From: Promicromonospora sp. MEB111
GTDB taxonomy: Bacteria; Actinomycetota; Actinomycetes; Actinomycetales; Cellulomonadaceae
Direction: 5' to 3'
Length of the DNA: 64,000 bases
Assembly: GCF_030209445.1 (NCBI RefSeq)
Contig: NZ_JARVSD010000006.1
Location: forward strand, 1 to 64,000
Part shown: positions 33,966 to 44,519 of the stretch, piece by piece
Numbering within the stretch: the stretch's first letter is position 1
How the letters are laid out: each line of letters opens with the position of its first letter
Notes under the pieces: generated by a model
Told to the model about the DNA's origin: nothing
Database searches by the model: none
The model's input: only the letters and a program-made list of their open reading frames with translations
Made by a program: the position numbers and the translations under genes

Positions 33966-34085
33966 TTCGGCAGTTGGCCCGTGGGTTCGGCAGTTGGCAT
34001 CGAGATCGGCACAGCCCTGTGCCGATCTCGATGCCAACTGCCGACAGCGCGGGCCAACTGCCGAACCCCGTGGGCCAACTGCCGA
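33966..34085. repeat. nested palindrome cluster with repeated CGGCAGTTGGC words
   Basis: The core is a perfect 26-bp inverted repeat (33988-34013 and 34018-34043) with a 4-base loop. An outer perfect 16-bp repeat, TTCGGCAGTTGGCCCG (33966-33981) and its complement (34050-34065), encloses it. GGCAGTTGGC occurs twice forward and three times inverted, the last ending about 34083. It fills the gap between the protease promoter side and the 3' end of the next minus-strand gene at 34150. It could be a terminator or cruciform. Confidence 0.9.
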
Positions 34086-34149
34086 CCGTGAGGGCGGGGC
34101 GTCAGGCGGCGCCTGTCGAAGCCACCCGCCCGTCAGCGCCAGCCTTCCG

Positions 34150-34923
34150 TCAGTGCCAGCGGAAGAGGCGGGCCGCGCCCGCGCCGAGCGCTGCGGTCCA
34201 GGCCAGCAGCACCACCACGGAGAACGGGGGCACCGCGCCGTACAGCAGCGCGCCGCGCATCGCCTCGCCCAGCGCGCCGGACGGCAGCAGCACCGCGACG
34301 TGCGACAGCGGACCCGCGAGCTGCTGGGCGGGCAGCAGCACGCCGCCGCCCACGGTGAGCAGCACGAGCACGAGGTTGGCCACGGCCAGCACGCCCTCGG
34401 CGCGCAGGGTGCCGGCGAGCAGCAGGGCCAGGGCCGTGAACGCGGCGGTCCCCAGCAGCCCCGCGCCGACGACGGCGGGCAGCGCCCCGAGCTCCGGCCG
34501 CCACCCGAGCGCCACCGCGACGCCGCAGATGACGACCACCTGCACCACCTCGACGGCGAGCACGCCGAGCACCTTGCCGGCCAGCAGCCCGGACCTGCCC
34601 AGCGGCGTGGTGGCCATCAGCCGCAGCACGCCGTTGCGCCGGTCGAAGGCGGTGGCGATCGCCTGGGACGTGAACGCCGTGGACATCACGGCGAGCGCCA
34701 GCACGCCCGGCGTCACGAAGTCGACGCGCGAGAACCCGTGCGTGTCCAGGTCGATGAACGACGTGCGCACCAGGGCGAAGAGCACCAGGACGGGCAGCAC
34801 GATCGTCACGAGGAGCTGCTCGCCGTTGCGCAGGATCGCGCGCGTCTCGAACGAGGCCTGGGCGGCGATCCGGCGCGCGACCGGCGCGGCGGCGGGCTCG
34901 ACCCGCGCGGTGGGCGCGCTCAT
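34150..34923 (-). CDS. ABC-2 type transporter permease
   Basis: A 257-residue membrane protein with six hydrophobic segments (LLVTIVLPVLVLFALV, VLALAVMSTAFTSQAIA, GVLAVEVVQVVVICGVAVAL, AAFTALALLLAGTL, ANLVLVLLTVGGGVLLP, FSVVVLLAWTAALGAGAARL). The segment RRNGVLRLMATTPLGRSGLLAGKVLG is characteristic of ABC-2 permeases. Start at 34923 (MSAPTARVEP), whose ATG overlaps the ATPase stop. It forms an exporter with the ATPase; substrate unknown. Confidence 0.88.
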   Translation of the reverse strand: MSAPTARVEPAAAPVARRIAAQASFETRAILRNGEQLLVTIVLPVLVLFALVRTSFIDLDTHGFSRVDFVTPGVLALAVMSTAFTSQAIATAFDRRNGVLRLMATTPLGRSGLLAGKVLGVLAVEVVQVVVICGVAVALGWRPELGALPAVVGAGLLGTAAFTALALLLAGTLRAEGVLAVANLVLVLLTVGGGVLLPAQQLAGPLSHVAVLLPSGALGEAMRGALLYGAVPPFSVVVLLAWTAALGAGAARLFRWH

Positions 34924-35927
34924 CGCAGGTGCCTTCCGGTGAGGTCGAGGAACACGTCCTCGAGGGTGCGGCTGCCGGTGGTGACCGACCGGGCCAGCAC
35001 GCCCTGTCCGGCGAGCCATCCGGTGACGGCGGCGACGACCGCCGGGTCGACGGCCCCGGTCAGGGTGTAGACCCCGGCCTCGCCCTCGCTCGCGTCCCAG
35101 GAGCCCGGCAGCGCGGAGCGCAGGGTCGTCAGGTCCAGTCCCGGCGAGGCCTCGACGCGGATCGAGCTCGGGCCCGCGCCGCTCCCGGACGTCAGCTCGC
35201 GGACGCTCCCGGAGGCGATCACACGGCCGTGGTCCACGACGTGCACGTGGTCCGCGAGGTCGGCGGCCTCGTCCATGAGGTGGGTGGTCAGCACGATGGC
35301 GACACCGTCGGACCGCAGCTCGCGCACGAGGTCCCAGACGGCACGCCGGCTCTGGGGGTCCATGCCGGCGCTCGGCTCGTCGAGGAACACGACGTCGGGC
35401 CGCCCGACCACGGCCGCGGCGAGCGCGACACGCTGCCGCTGCCCGCCCGACAGGCGGCGCACCGTGGTCCGCGCGAAGCCGTGCAGGCCGAGGCGTTCGG
35501 CGAGCTCGTCCACGGGGCGGGGTGCGGCGTACATGGCGGCGACGTGCCGCAGCAGCTCGAGGGCGCGCACCCCGGTGGGCAGGCCGCCGTCCTGCAGCAT
35601 GACGCCGACGCGGGGGCGCAGCGCCCGGGCGTCCGCCACGGGGTCGTGGCCCAGCACGCGGACGGTGCCGCCGTCGGGGGAGCGCAGGCCCTCACAGCAC
35701 TCGATGGTGGTCGTCTTGCCCGCTCCGTTGGGGCCCAGGACGGCGGTGACGGCGCCCTGGCGGGCGGTCAGGTCCAGGCCGTCGACGACGGCGCGGCCGT
35801 CGTAGCGTTTGACGAGTCCGCGCACCTGGACGGCGACCTCGTGGTCGGCACCGGCGGGGCTGGCTGTGGCGGCGTCCGCGGTGGCCACCTGGGCGGGGTC
35901 GATCGCGGGCGCGTCGGACAGGGGCAC
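34920..35927 (-). CDS. ABC transporter ATP-binding protein
   Basis: A 335-residue ATPase of the ABC-2 exporter type. Walker [11 protein letters not shown], signature LSGGQRQRVALA and Walker B DVVFLDEPSAGMD are intact, followed by the H-loop TTHLMDEAADLADH. C-terminal TGSRTLEDVFLDLTGRHLR is typical. GTG at 35927 is chosen because a -10-like TACGAT lies 6 bases before it on the minus strand (leaderless). The longer open frame to 36422 overlaps the divergent sufR region. Divergent from the suf operon, so it may share control sequences. Confidence 0.9.
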   Translation of the reverse strand: MPLSDAPAIDPAQVATADAATASPAGADHEVAVQVRGLVKRYDGRAVVDGLDLTARQGAVTAVLGPNGAGKTTTIECCEGLRSPDGGTVRVLGHDPVADARALRPRVGVMLQDGGLPTGVRALELLRHVAAMYAAPRPVDELAERLGLHGFARTTVRRLSGGQRQRVALAAAVVGRPDVVFLDEPSAGMDPQSRRAVWDLVRELRSDGVAIVLTTHLMDEAADLADHVHVVDHGRVIASGSVRELTSGSGAGPSSIRVEASPGLDLTTLRSALPGSWDASEGEAGVYTLTGAVDPAVVAAVTGWLAGQGVLARSVTTGSRTLEDVFLDLTGRHLR

Positions 35928-36056
35928 CGCACAATCGTAGGCGGCGGCGCGCGCGGACGACGTCGTCCGGCGTGGCCTGGGCGTGGACCTCGCGTGTGAG
36001 ATGTGTCGCGATCGCCACCAACTGAGGGTCGCCTTCCTTGCGCATCTCGAATTAGG

Positions 36057-36070
36057 GAACAAGGATGTTC
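36057..36070. promoter_or_regulatory. inverted repeat upstream of sufR, candidate SufR operator
   Basis: GAACAAGGATGTTC: a GAAC/GTTC dyad with a 6-base centre, in an AT-rich patch 78 bases before the sufR start. Fe-S-sensing SufR proteins bind dyads in their own promoter, so autoregulation is likely. Site identity is inferred from position and symmetry. Confidence 0.55.
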
Positions 36071-36147
36071 TCAAAAGCATTGCGTCTACGAAGGCGTGCA
36101 AACAGGGCGAAGCATGCCCGTGGACCGACGTGAGGGAGGTGACCAGC

Positions 36148-36939
36148 ATGAGCGCACCGGCACAGGCACCCGCCGGGCACGCGGCGAGCCACCACGCGGC
36201 GACCCACGAGACCGACGGCACCACGCGACGGCGCGTGCTCGAGCTCGTCGCCTCCCGCGGACCGGTCACGGCGGGCGCGCTGGCCGCCGTGCTGGAGCTG
36301 ACGGCCCCGGCCGTGCGCCGGCACCTCACGCTCCTGGAGGAGGACGGCAAGATCACCGTCCACGAGGCCACGCCGTCGGGCACCCCCCGGCGCGGGCGCC
36401 CCGCGCGGCGGTACGTCGTCACGAGCGGCGGCCAGTCCGAGCTGGCGGGCGGCTACCAGGAGATCGCCCGGCAGGTGCTGCGGTTCCTCAAGGAGACCGG
36501 CGGCAGCGAGGCGGTGGCCGGCTTCGCCAAGGAGCGGTTCGACGCCGTCGCGCGCAGCTACGCACCGCACCTCACGGCGTCCGACGCCGAGGGTCGCGCC
36601 GCCCAGCTCGTCCAGCTCCTGTCGGCGGACGGCTACGCCGCCTCCGTGCGGCCGGTGCCGGCGCCGCTGACCGGCCCCGCGGCCGGTGTCGTGGCGCCCG
36701 CCGTCCAGCTCTGCCAGGGGCACTGCCCGGTGCAGCACGTCGCCGAGGAGTTCCCCGAGCTGTGCGAGCAGGAGGCCCGCGCGTTCAGCGAGTTGCTGGG
36801 CTCGCACGTCCAGCGGCTGGCGACCATCGCCGGCGGCGCACATGCTTGCACGACCAACATCCCCGTGAACGTCTCCGCCCACCAGGGCGCGGGCGTCCCG
36901 AGGTCCTTCCCCGCGACGACCCCCACCGAAGGAAAGTGA
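36148..36939 (+). CDS. sufR: SufR-type iron-sulfur-sensing repressor of the suf operon
   Basis: A 263-residue regulator with an N-terminal winged helix (about 27-90: [20 protein letters not shown] ... [20 protein letters not shown]). The C-terminal half has cysteines C189, C193, C206 and C234 ([20 protein letters not shown]), the arrangement that holds an Fe-S cluster in SufR. Expected to repress suf when the cluster is present. ATG at 36148 has GGGAGGTGA about 7 bases upstream. First gene of the operon; its TGA overlaps the sufB ATG. Confidence 0.92.
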   Translation: MSAPAQAPAGHAASHHAATHETDGTTRRRVLELVASRGPVTAGALAAVLELTAPAVRRHLTLLEEDGKITVHEATPSGTPRRGRPARRYVVTSGGQSELAGGYQEIARQVLRFLKETGGSEAVAGFAKERFDAVARSYAPHLTASDAEGRAAQLVQLLSADGYAASVRPVPAPLTGPAAGVVAPAVQLCQGHCPVQHVAEEFPELCEQEARAFSELLGSHVQRLATIAGGAHACTTNIPVNVSAHQGAGVPRSFPATTPTEGK

Positions 36940-38375
36940 TGAGCGCAGAAACGCAAGCGCCAGAGCAGCGCTCCGACGATGAGATCATCGCCAGCATCGG
37001 CTCTTACGAGTACGGCTGGCACGACAGCGACGCCGCGGGCATGTCCGCGCAGCGAGGCCTGAGCGAGGAAGTGGTCCGCAACATCTCGGCGCTCAAGAGC
37101 GAGCCCGAGTGGATGCTGAACCAGCGGCTCAAGGCGCTGCGCCTGTTCGGCAAGAAGCCGATGCCGAGCTGGGGCTCCGACCTGTCGGGCATCGACTTCG
37201 ACAAGATCAAGTACTTCGTGCGCTCCACGGAGAAGCAGGCCACGTCCTGGGAGGAGCTGCCCGAGGACATCAAGGCCACGTACGACCGGCTTGGCATCCC
37301 GGAGGCGGAGAAGCAGCGTCTCGTCGCCGGTGTCGCCGCGCAGTACGAGTCGGAGGTCGTCTACCACCAGATCCGCGAGGACCTGGAGGAGCAGGGCGTC
37401 ATCTTCGTCGACACCGACACCGGCCTGCGCGACTACCCGGAGCTGTTCCAGGAGTACTTCGGCACGGTCATCCCCTCGGGCGACAACAAGTTCGCCGCGC
37501 TGAACTCGGCCGTCTGGTCGGGCGGCTCGTTCGTCTACGTGCCGCCGGGCGTGCACGTGGAGATCCCGCTCCAGGCCTACTTCCGGATCAACACCGAGAA
37601 CATGGGCCAGTTCGAGCGCACGCTGATCATCGCCGACGAGGGCTCGTACGTGCACTACGTCGAGGGCTGCACGGCGCCGATCTACACGTCGGACTCCCTG
37701 CACTCGGCCGTCGTCGAGATCGTCGTCAAGAAGAACGCGCGCGTTCGCTACACGACGATCCAGAACTGGTCGAACAACGTGTACAACCTCGTGACCAAGC
37801 GGGCCACGGCCGCCGAGGGCGCCACCATGGAGTGGGTCGACGGCAACATCGGCTCGAAGGTCACCATGAAGTATCCGGCGATCTACCTGCTGGGCGAGCA
37901 CGCCCGCGGCGAGACGCTGTCCATCGCCTTCGCCGGCGAGGGCCAGCACCAGGACGCCGGCGCCAAGATGGTCCACGCGGCGCCGAACACGTCGTCGTCG
38001 ATCGTCAGCAAGTCCGTGGCGCGCGGCGGCGGCCGCACGTCGTACCGCGGTCTGGTGCAGGTGCTCGAGGGTGCCACGCACTCCGCGTCCAACGTCCTCT
38101 GCGACGCGCTGCTGGTGGACCAGATCTCCCGCAGCGACACCTACCCGTACGTGGACGTCCGCGAGGACGACGTGTCCATGGGTCACGAGGCCACAGTCTC
38201 GCGGGTGAGCGAGGACCAGCTGTTCTACCTCATGTCCCGGGGTATGGAGGAGACCGAGGCCATGGCCATGATCGTGCGCGGGTTCGTCGAGCCCATCGCG
38301 CGCGAGCTGCCCATGGAGTACGCACTCGAGCTCAACCGCCTCATCGAGCTGCAGATGGAAGGGTCCGTCGGCTGA
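36939..38375 (+). CDS. sufB: Fe-S cluster assembly protein SufB
   Basis: A 478-residue scaffold subunit of the SufBCD complex. Family stretches [29 protein letters not shown] and [20 protein letters not shown] are intact, including the conserved Cys in SNVLCDALL used for cluster assembly. Length is normal (about 470-480). ATG overlaps the sufR stop. Acts in the cytoplasm with SufC and SufD. Confidence 0.97.
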   Translation: MSAETQAPEQRSDDEIIASIGSYEYGWHDSDAAGMSAQRGLSEEVVRNISALKSEPEWMLNQRLKALRLFGKKPMPSWGSDLSGIDFDKIKYFVRSTEKQATSWEELPEDIKATYDRLGIPEAEKQRLVAGVAAQYESEVVYHQIREDLEEQGVIFVDTDTGLRDYPELFQEYFGTVIPSGDNKFAALNSAVWSGGSFVYVPPGVHVEIPLQAYFRINTENMGQFERTLIIADEGSYVHYVEGCTAPIYTSDSLHSAVVEIVVKKNARVRYTTIQNWSNNVYNLVTKRATAAEGATMEWVDGNIGSKVTMKYPAIYLLGEHARGETLSIAFAGEGQHQDAGAKMVHAAPNTSSSIVSKSVARGGGRTSYRGLVQVLEGATHSASNVLCDALLVDQISRSDTYPYVDVREDDVSMGHEATVSRVSEDQLFYLMSRGMEETEAMAMIVRGFVEPIARELPMEYALELNRLIELQMEGSVG

Positions 38376-38376
38376 C

Positions 38377-39594
38377 ATGACTCTCACGACCGATCACTCG
38401 CGCGCTGTTGCCGACGGCGCCCACTCCCACGGCGCCGTCAAGCCCCAGGGCTCGCGAGCAGAGCGCCTCACGTCGTTCTCCCTGGAGGACATCCCCGTGC
38501 CGAACGGCCGCGAGGAGGAGTGGCGCTTCTCCCCGGCCGACCGCCTCCAGCCGCTGTTCCAGGCGGACCTGGGCTCCTCGGGCGTCACGGTCCAGGTGAC
38601 CGCCGCGCCCGAGGTCAAGGTGGAGACCGTCGCCCGCGACGACGCCCGCCTGGGCACCGCCGGCAAGCCCGGCGACCGCACCGCCGTGACCGCGTGGAAC
38701 GCCTTCGAGCAGGCCACCGTGGTGACGATCCCGGCCGAGGCCGTGGCCTCCGACGTCACCTCCGTGCGCCTGGAGGGCGTGTCGACCGACGCGACCGCCG
38801 CCCACGTGCTGGTCCGCGCGGAGCGGCACTCCGAGGCCGTCGTGGTCATCGACCACAACGGCGTCGGCTCGCTCGCCGAGACCGTCGAGATCGTGGTCGA
38901 GGACGGCGCGCACCTGACCGTCGTCAGCGTGCAGGACTGGGCCGAGGGTGCCGTGCACGCCTCGTCGCACCGCGCCCGCCTGGGCCGCGACGCGAAGCTC
39001 AAGCACGTCGTGGTGACGTTCGGCGGCGACGTCGTGCGCATCACGCCGGACGCCGAGTTCACCGCCGAGGGCGGCGACGTCGAGATGGTGGGCCTCTACT
39101 TCGCGGACACCGACCAGCACCAGGAGCACCGCCTCTTCGTGGACCACGCGGTGCCGGAGTGCAAGTCCCGCGTGACCTACAAGGGCGCCCTGCAGGGCTC
39201 CGGCGCGCACACCGTGTGGGTGGGTGACGTGCTGATCCGCGCGAACGCCGAGAACACCGACACCTACGAGCTCAACCGCAACCTGGTCCTCACGGACGGC
39301 GCGCGCGCGGACTCCGTGCCGAACCTCGAGATCGAGACCGGCGAGATCGCCGGCGCGGGCCACGCCAGCGCCACCGGTCGCTTCGACGACGAGCAGCTCT
39401 TCTACCTGCAGGCCCGGGGCATCCCCGAGATCGAGGCCCGTCGTCTCGTCGTGCGCGGCTTCTTCGCCGAGCTCATCCACGAGATCGGCGTCCCGTCGGT
39501 CGAGGAGCGCCTGCTGGCCTCCATCGAGGCCGAGCTGGAGAAGTCGATGAGCGTCATCACCGGGGCGCCGGCCGTCGAGGCTCCGACCGCATGA
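38377..39594 (+). CDS. sufD: Fe-S cluster assembly protein SufD
   Basis: A 405-residue SufB paralogue. The C-terminal beta-helix has ECKSRVTYKGALQGSGAHTVWVG and VPNLEIETGEIAGAGHAS, with the conserved His that faces the SufB Cys at the interface. It ends with the helical FDDEQLFYLQARGIPEIEARRLVVRGF signature shared with SufB. Starts 1 base after the sufB stop and overlaps the ferredoxin gene by 4 bases. Confidence 0.95.
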   Translation: MTLTTDHSRAVADGAHSHGAVKPQGSRAERLTSFSLEDIPVPNGREEEWRFSPADRLQPLFQADLGSSGVTVQVTAAPEVKVETVARDDARLGTAGKPGDRTAVTAWNAFEQATVVTIPAEAVASDVTSVRLEGVSTDATAAHVLVRAERHSEAVVVIDHNGVGSLAETVEIVVEDGAHLTVVSVQDWAEGAVHASSHRARLGRDAKLKHVVVTFGGDVVRITPDAEFTAEGGDVEMVGLYFADTDQHQEHRLFVDHAVPECKSRVTYKGALQGSGAHTVWVGDVLIRANAENTDTYELNRNLVLTDGARADSVPNLEIETGEIAGAGHASATGRFDDEQLFYLQARGIPEIEARRLVVRGFFAELIHEIGVPSVEERLLASIEAELEKSMSVITGAPAVEAPTA

Positions 39595-39935
39595 CCGCGC
39601 AGCTGGCCTGCATGACCGACGACCTGGGACCGGAGGAGGCGATGCTCGTGGAGCTCGACGGCGCCGACGGCGCCCCGGTCGCGGTCGCGGTGGCCCGCGA
39701 CGCCGACGGCAACTTCCATGCCATCTCGGACATCTGCTCGCACGGCGCCGTCTCGCTGTCCGACGGCGAGGTCGAGGGCTGCCTCGTGGAGTGCTGGCTG
39801 CACGGCTCCCAGTTCGACCTGCGGACCGGCATGCCCGTCCAGCTCCCGGCGGTGCGCCCCGTGCCCGTCTACCCGGTGACCGTCGACGGCGAGCGTGTGC
39901 TCGTCGACATCGACGTGACCGTCCCCGTCTCCTGA
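39591..39935 (+). CDS. Rieske-type ferredoxin in the suf operon
   Basis: A 114-residue [2Fe-2S] protein of the non-heme oxygenase ferredoxin type. The Rieske ligands are C-x-H in ICSHGAV and C-x2-H in ECWLHGSQFD. It sits between sufD and sufC, as in many actinobacteria, and probably supplies electrons or serves as cluster acceptor during assembly; that role is inferred from context. ATG overlaps the sufD stop. Confidence 0.92.
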   Translation: MTAQLACMTDDLGPEEAMLVELDGADGAPVAVAVARDADGNFHAISDICSHGAVSLSDGEVEGCLVECWLHGSQFDLRTGMPVQLPAVRPVPVYPVTVDGERVLVDIDVTVPVS

Positions 39936-39967
39936 ACCACTGACTTCGCAACCCTGGAGTAACAGAT

Positions 39968-40738
39968 ATGCCCACCCTCGAGATCCGCGACCTGCATGTC
40001 AGCGTCGAGACCAAGGAAGGCCCCAAGCCGATCCTGCGCGGCGTCGACCTGACGATCGCCAGCGGTGAGACCCACGCGATCATGGGCCCCAACGGCTCGG
40101 GCAAGTCCACCCTGGCCTCGGCGCTCGCCGGCCACCCCAAGTACACCGTCACCTCGGGCACCGTCACGCTCGACGGCGAGAACCTGCTGGAGATGACCGT
40201 CGACCAGCGCGCCCGCGCCGGCCTGTTCCTGGCCATGCAGTACCCGGTCGAGGTCACCGGCGTCTCCGTCGCGAACTTCCTGCGCACCGCCAAGACCGCC
40301 ATCGACGGCACCGCCCCCGCCCTGCGTACGTGGGGCAAGGAGGTCAAGGGTGCGATGGAGAACCTGCGCATGGACCCGGCCTTCGCCGAGCGCTCCGTGA
40401 ACGAGGGCTTCTCCGGCGGTGAGAAGAAGCGCCACGAGATCCTGCAGATGGAGCTCTTCAAGCCGCGCTTCGCCATCCTCGACGAGACCGACTCGGGCCT
40501 CGACGTCGACGCGCTGCGCATCGTGTCGGAGGGCGTGAACCGGGCCAAGGACAACACCGACATCGGGATCCTGCTCATCACGCACTACACGCGGATCCTG
40601 CGCTACATCAAGCCCGACTTCGTGCACGTCTTCGTCGACGGCAAGATCGCCGAGGAGGGCGGTTCCGAGCTGGCCGACCGCCTCGAGGAAGAGGGCTACG
40701 ACAAGTACGTCGGCGCGAACACGACGGTCTCGGCCTGA
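39968..40738 (+). CDS. sufC: Fe-S cluster assembly ATPase SufC
   Basis: A 256-residue ABC-type ATPase. Walker A MGPNGSGKSTLA, signature GFSGGEKKRHEILQMELF (the KKR form typical of SufC) and Walker B FAILDETDSGLDVDAL are complete. Drives conformational change of SufBCD. A ribosome-site-like GGAG lies before the ATG, in a 32-base gap. Confidence 0.97.
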   Translation: MPTLEIRDLHVSVETKEGPKPILRGVDLTIASGETHAIMGPNGSGKSTLASALAGHPKYTVTSGTVTLDGENLLEMTVDQRARAGLFLAMQYPVEVTGVSVANFLRTAKTAIDGTAPALRTWGKEVKGAMENLRMDPAFAERSVNEGFSGGEKKRHEILQMELFKPRFAILDETDSGLDVDALRIVSEGVNRAKDNTDIGILLITHYTRILRYIKPDFVHVFVDGKIAEEGGSELADRLEEEGYDKYVGANTTVSA

Positions 40739-42100
<1,362 letters not shown>

Positions 42101-42131
42101 TTTCTTCGGTGAGATCTAGAAAGGCAGCGTC

Positions 42132-42611
42132 GTGAGCACGCTCGAGCAGATGTACCAGCAGGTGATCCTGGACCACGCGAAGTACCCGGTGGGCCGTGGG
42201 CTCGTCGACCTCGCGTCGGTGGAGGGACACCTCGCGGGGGAGTCGCACCAGGTGAACCCCACGTGCGGTGACGAGGTGACCCTCCGGGTCGACGTCACGC
42301 CCGAGGGGTCCGTGGCGGGCGTCTCGTGGGAGGGGCAGGGATGCTCCATCTCGCAGGCGTCCGTGTCGGTCATGACCTCGCTCGTCGAGGGCGCGGACCT
42401 CGACGAGGTGGCGCGGCTGGACGGCCTGTTCCACGACCTGATGTCGTCCCGCGGCAAGGGCCTGGGCGACGACGACGCCGAGGACGCCCTCGGCGACGCG
42501 ACCGCCTTCACCGGCGTCTCGCAGTACCCCGCCCGGATCAAGTGCGCGCTGCTCGGCTGGGCGGCGCTCAAGGACTCGCTGGCGCGCAGCGGCGCGCTGG
42601 CCACGAGCTGA
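42132..42611 (+). CDS. sufU: sulfur-transfer protein SufU
   Basis: A 159-residue IscU-like zinc protein accepting sulfur from SufS. The three conserved cysteines are in NPTCGDEV, GQGCSISQAS and RIKCALLGW, and the Asp ligand is in CGDEV. The insertion between the second and third Cys (about 128-133) sets SufU apart from IscU. GTG start. Confidence 0.95.
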   Translation: MSTLEQMYQQVILDHAKYPVGRGLVDLASVEGHLAGESHQVNPTCGDEVTLRVDVTPEGSVAGVSWEGQGCSISQASVSVMTSLVEGADLDEVARLDGLFHDLMSSRGKGLGDDDAEDALGDATAFTGVSQYPARIKCALLGWAALKDSLARSGALATS

Positions 42612-42621
42612 GGAGAGACCG

Positions 42622-42999
42622 ATGACTGAGGCGAGCACCGACGTCGGGCAGGATGCCCCGGCCGCTCCGGCCGAGGGCGTAGGCCCCTCGCCCACCACCG
42701 TGGTGGACGTCGAGGAGGCCATGCGCGACGTGATCGACCCCGAGCTGGGCATCAACGTCGTGGACCTGGGCCTGATCTACGGCATCCAGGTGGACCAGAA
42801 CAACCACGCGACCATCGACATGACGCTCACGTCGGCGGCGTGCCCGCTGACCGACGTCATCGAGGACCAGAGCGCCCAGGCGCTCGAAGGCCTCGTGGAC
42901 GGGTTCCGCGTGAACTGGGTCTGGATGCCGCCGTGGGGTCCGGAGAAGATCACGGACGACGGCAAGGAGCAGCTGCGGATGTTGGGCTTCAACGTCTGA
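42622..42999 (+). CDS. sufT: SufT-like DUF59 (MIP18) protein
   Basis: A 125-residue metal-sulfur cluster biosynthesis protein. The DUF59 core is EEAMRDVIDPELGINVVDLGLIYGI, with the TLTSAACPLTDVI and VWMPPWGPEKIT segments. It probably helps deliver Fe-S clusters to target enzymes. Last gene of the suf operon; a terminator follows. The N-terminal 30 residues are low-complexity. Confidence 0.93.
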   Translation: MTEASTDVGQDAPAAPAEGVGPSPTTVVDVEEAMRDVIDPELGINVVDLGLIYGIQVDQNNHATIDMTLTSAACPLTDVIEDQSAQALEGLVDGFRVNWVWMPPWGPEKITDDGKEQLRMLGFNV

Positions 43000-43032
43000 G
43001 CCGAAGGCGCTGCACGGTATGACCGGCGATCT

Positions 43033-43059
43033 TGCCCCGGGTCCTCAGGGCCCGGGGCA
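43033..43059 (+). terminator. suf operon terminator
   Basis: TGCCCCGGG (43033-43041) and CCCGGGGCA (43051-43059), a perfect 9-bp stem with a 9-base loop and a short TTG after it, 35 bases past the sufT stop. The rest of the gap to 43204 holds an AT-richer promoter-like stretch (about 43120-43160). Confidence 0.8.
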
Positions 43060-43203
43060 TTGTCGTGCCCGGGCCCGGTAGTTCCACGGCCCGGAACCCG
43101 GGCAGGAATCCTGGGGTGGTGAAAAAGGCCTGATACGTTCTATTTGTCGCTATCGTCTGTGTGGTCTGGGAAATCTCGCCCTGGCCCTTGGCGGAAGAGG
43201 ACG

Positions 43204-44511
43204 ATGACGGATCCGAATGTGACTGTGGCTGCGCGCGGCCCGGGCTCGGTGCTGGCAGGCTCGGCCTCCGGCGGGTACCGGATGCGCCTGTACGACCCTG
43301 AGACCGTCCCGGTGCTGGGCGACGTGCTCTCGGCGCGCGACATCGACGCCGCGTGGTCCGGCCTGCGACAGGAGTGGGGAGACGCCCTTCCGGTCGATCT
43401 CGGGTCGAGCGCGCGCGCCTGGCTGGTGGGCGGGTACCAGACCATCGTCATGCTCGCCCGGGACTCCAGCATGGTGACGACGGACACCGGCGCCTGGAAC
43501 GGAGAGCCCGGATCGTTGCCCACCTCGTTGCGGGCGTCGTTCCGGCCCTGGTTCGGGCAGCGGGTGGAGACGGCGTCGGGGCCGGTCCATGCCCGGCTGC
43601 GCGGTCCGTTGGACGAGGTGCTCGAGGCGGTCGACGCGGCCGAGGTCGGCCGCGTCACCCGTGCGGCGTGCGAGCAGGTGCTCGACGAGCTCGGTCGCGG
43701 GGACGGAGTCGACCAGGGGATCGACCTGATGCACGACTACGTGGTCCCGGTGACTCGTCTCGCCTTCGGCACGGTCCTGGGGCTGGACCCCGCCACCGGC
43801 CGCCAGGTGTTCGAGATCGCCGACGCCCTCGCGGCGGGAGAAGGAGATGCCGCGAGCGTCGACGAGCTGAGCTTCGTGCTCGGCGGGCAGGTCATGGGGC
43901 GCGACGCCAACGGCGGCCCGACGCCGTCCGGCCTGCTCGCGCAGCATCCCGCCTACGAGGGCACCGACGAGGCGGTCGCCGGGATGCTGTCCGTGGTGAC
44001 CGGGGCGAGCCAGGGCCTGCAGGCCTGGCTGGGGCAGGCGCTGCTGCTCGCCCTGAGCGACGAGCAGTTCGCCCGGCGGCTGGCCGGCGGGCGGCTCGGG
44101 ACCGACGAGGCGCTGGACGAGGTCCTGTGGGACGCGTCGCCGGTGACGATCATGGCGCCCCGGTTCGCCGTGAAGGAAGGTCACCTGTTCGGCGACGGCG
44201 CGTACGTCGAGCGCGGGGACGCCGTCCTGCTGGCGGTCGGGGCAGCGGCCTCGGACCCGAGCATCCGTGGCGAGGGCACCTGGGACGGGCTCGGCAACCA
44301 GGCCCACCTGGCCTGGGGCGCGGGCGCCCACCGGTGCCCCGCGCCCCGGCAGGCCCGGCTGATCGTCCGCACCGCGGTCGAGACGCTCCTGCGCCAGGTC
44401 GAACCCGTGCTCACCACCGGCGCCGAGCAGATCCGCTGGGCGCCCGACCTCCGCTACCGCCGCCCCGCGTCGCTACCGGTCACGCTCCGCCCCACCGGCC
44501 TGGCCGGCTGA
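43204..44511 (+). CDS. cytochrome P450 lacking the ExxR arginine (CYP157-like)
   Basis: A 435-residue heme protein of the P450 superfamily. The heme-ligand loop WGAGAHRCPAPRQARLI gives Cys378. The I-helix region MLSVVTGASQGLQAWLGQALL has the usual position but not the standard A-G-x-D/E-T. The K-helix ExxR motif is changed to E306-V-L-W309 in DEVLWDASPVTIMAPRFA, an E-x-x-W form known for the CYP157 family of Streptomyces. It has no signal peptide. ATG at 43204 has GGAAGAGG upstream; the frame extends to 43144 with a weak TTG start. Followed 69 bases later by a sulfotransferase on the same strand, so oxidation then sulfation of a shared substrate is possible. No ferredoxin is adjacent. Confidence 0.82.
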   Translation: MTDPNVTVAARGPGSVLAGSASGGYRMRLYDPETVPVLGDVLSARDIDAAWSGLRQEWGDALPVDLGSSARAWLVGGYQTIVMLARDSSMVTTDTGAWNGEPGSLPTSLRASFRPWFGQRVETASGPVHARLRGPLDEVLEAVDAAEVGRVTRAACEQVLDELGRGDGVDQGIDLMHDYVVPVTRLAFGTVLGLDPATGRQVFEIADALAAGEGDAASVDELSFVLGGQVMGRDANGGPTPSGLLAQHPAYEGTDEAVAGMLSVVTGASQGLQAWLGQALLLALSDEQFARRLAGGRLGTDEALDEVLWDASPVTIMAPRFAVKEGHLFGDGAYVERGDAVLLAVGAAASDPSIRGEGTWDGLGNQAHLAWGAGAHRCPAPRQARLIVRTAVETLLRQVEPVLTTGAEQIRWAPDLRYRRPASLPVTLRPTGLAG

Positions 44512-44519
44512 CCTGCCCG

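Noticed and set aside
33966-34085. CRISPR-like array
   Set aside because: The repeated words are inverted, short and nested with no regular spacer, so this is a palindromic cluster rather than a CRISPR array.
33856-35070. Plus-strand open frames through the palindrome cluster and ABC genes
   Set aside because: They are antisense to a clear ABC permease and start in non-coding repeats.
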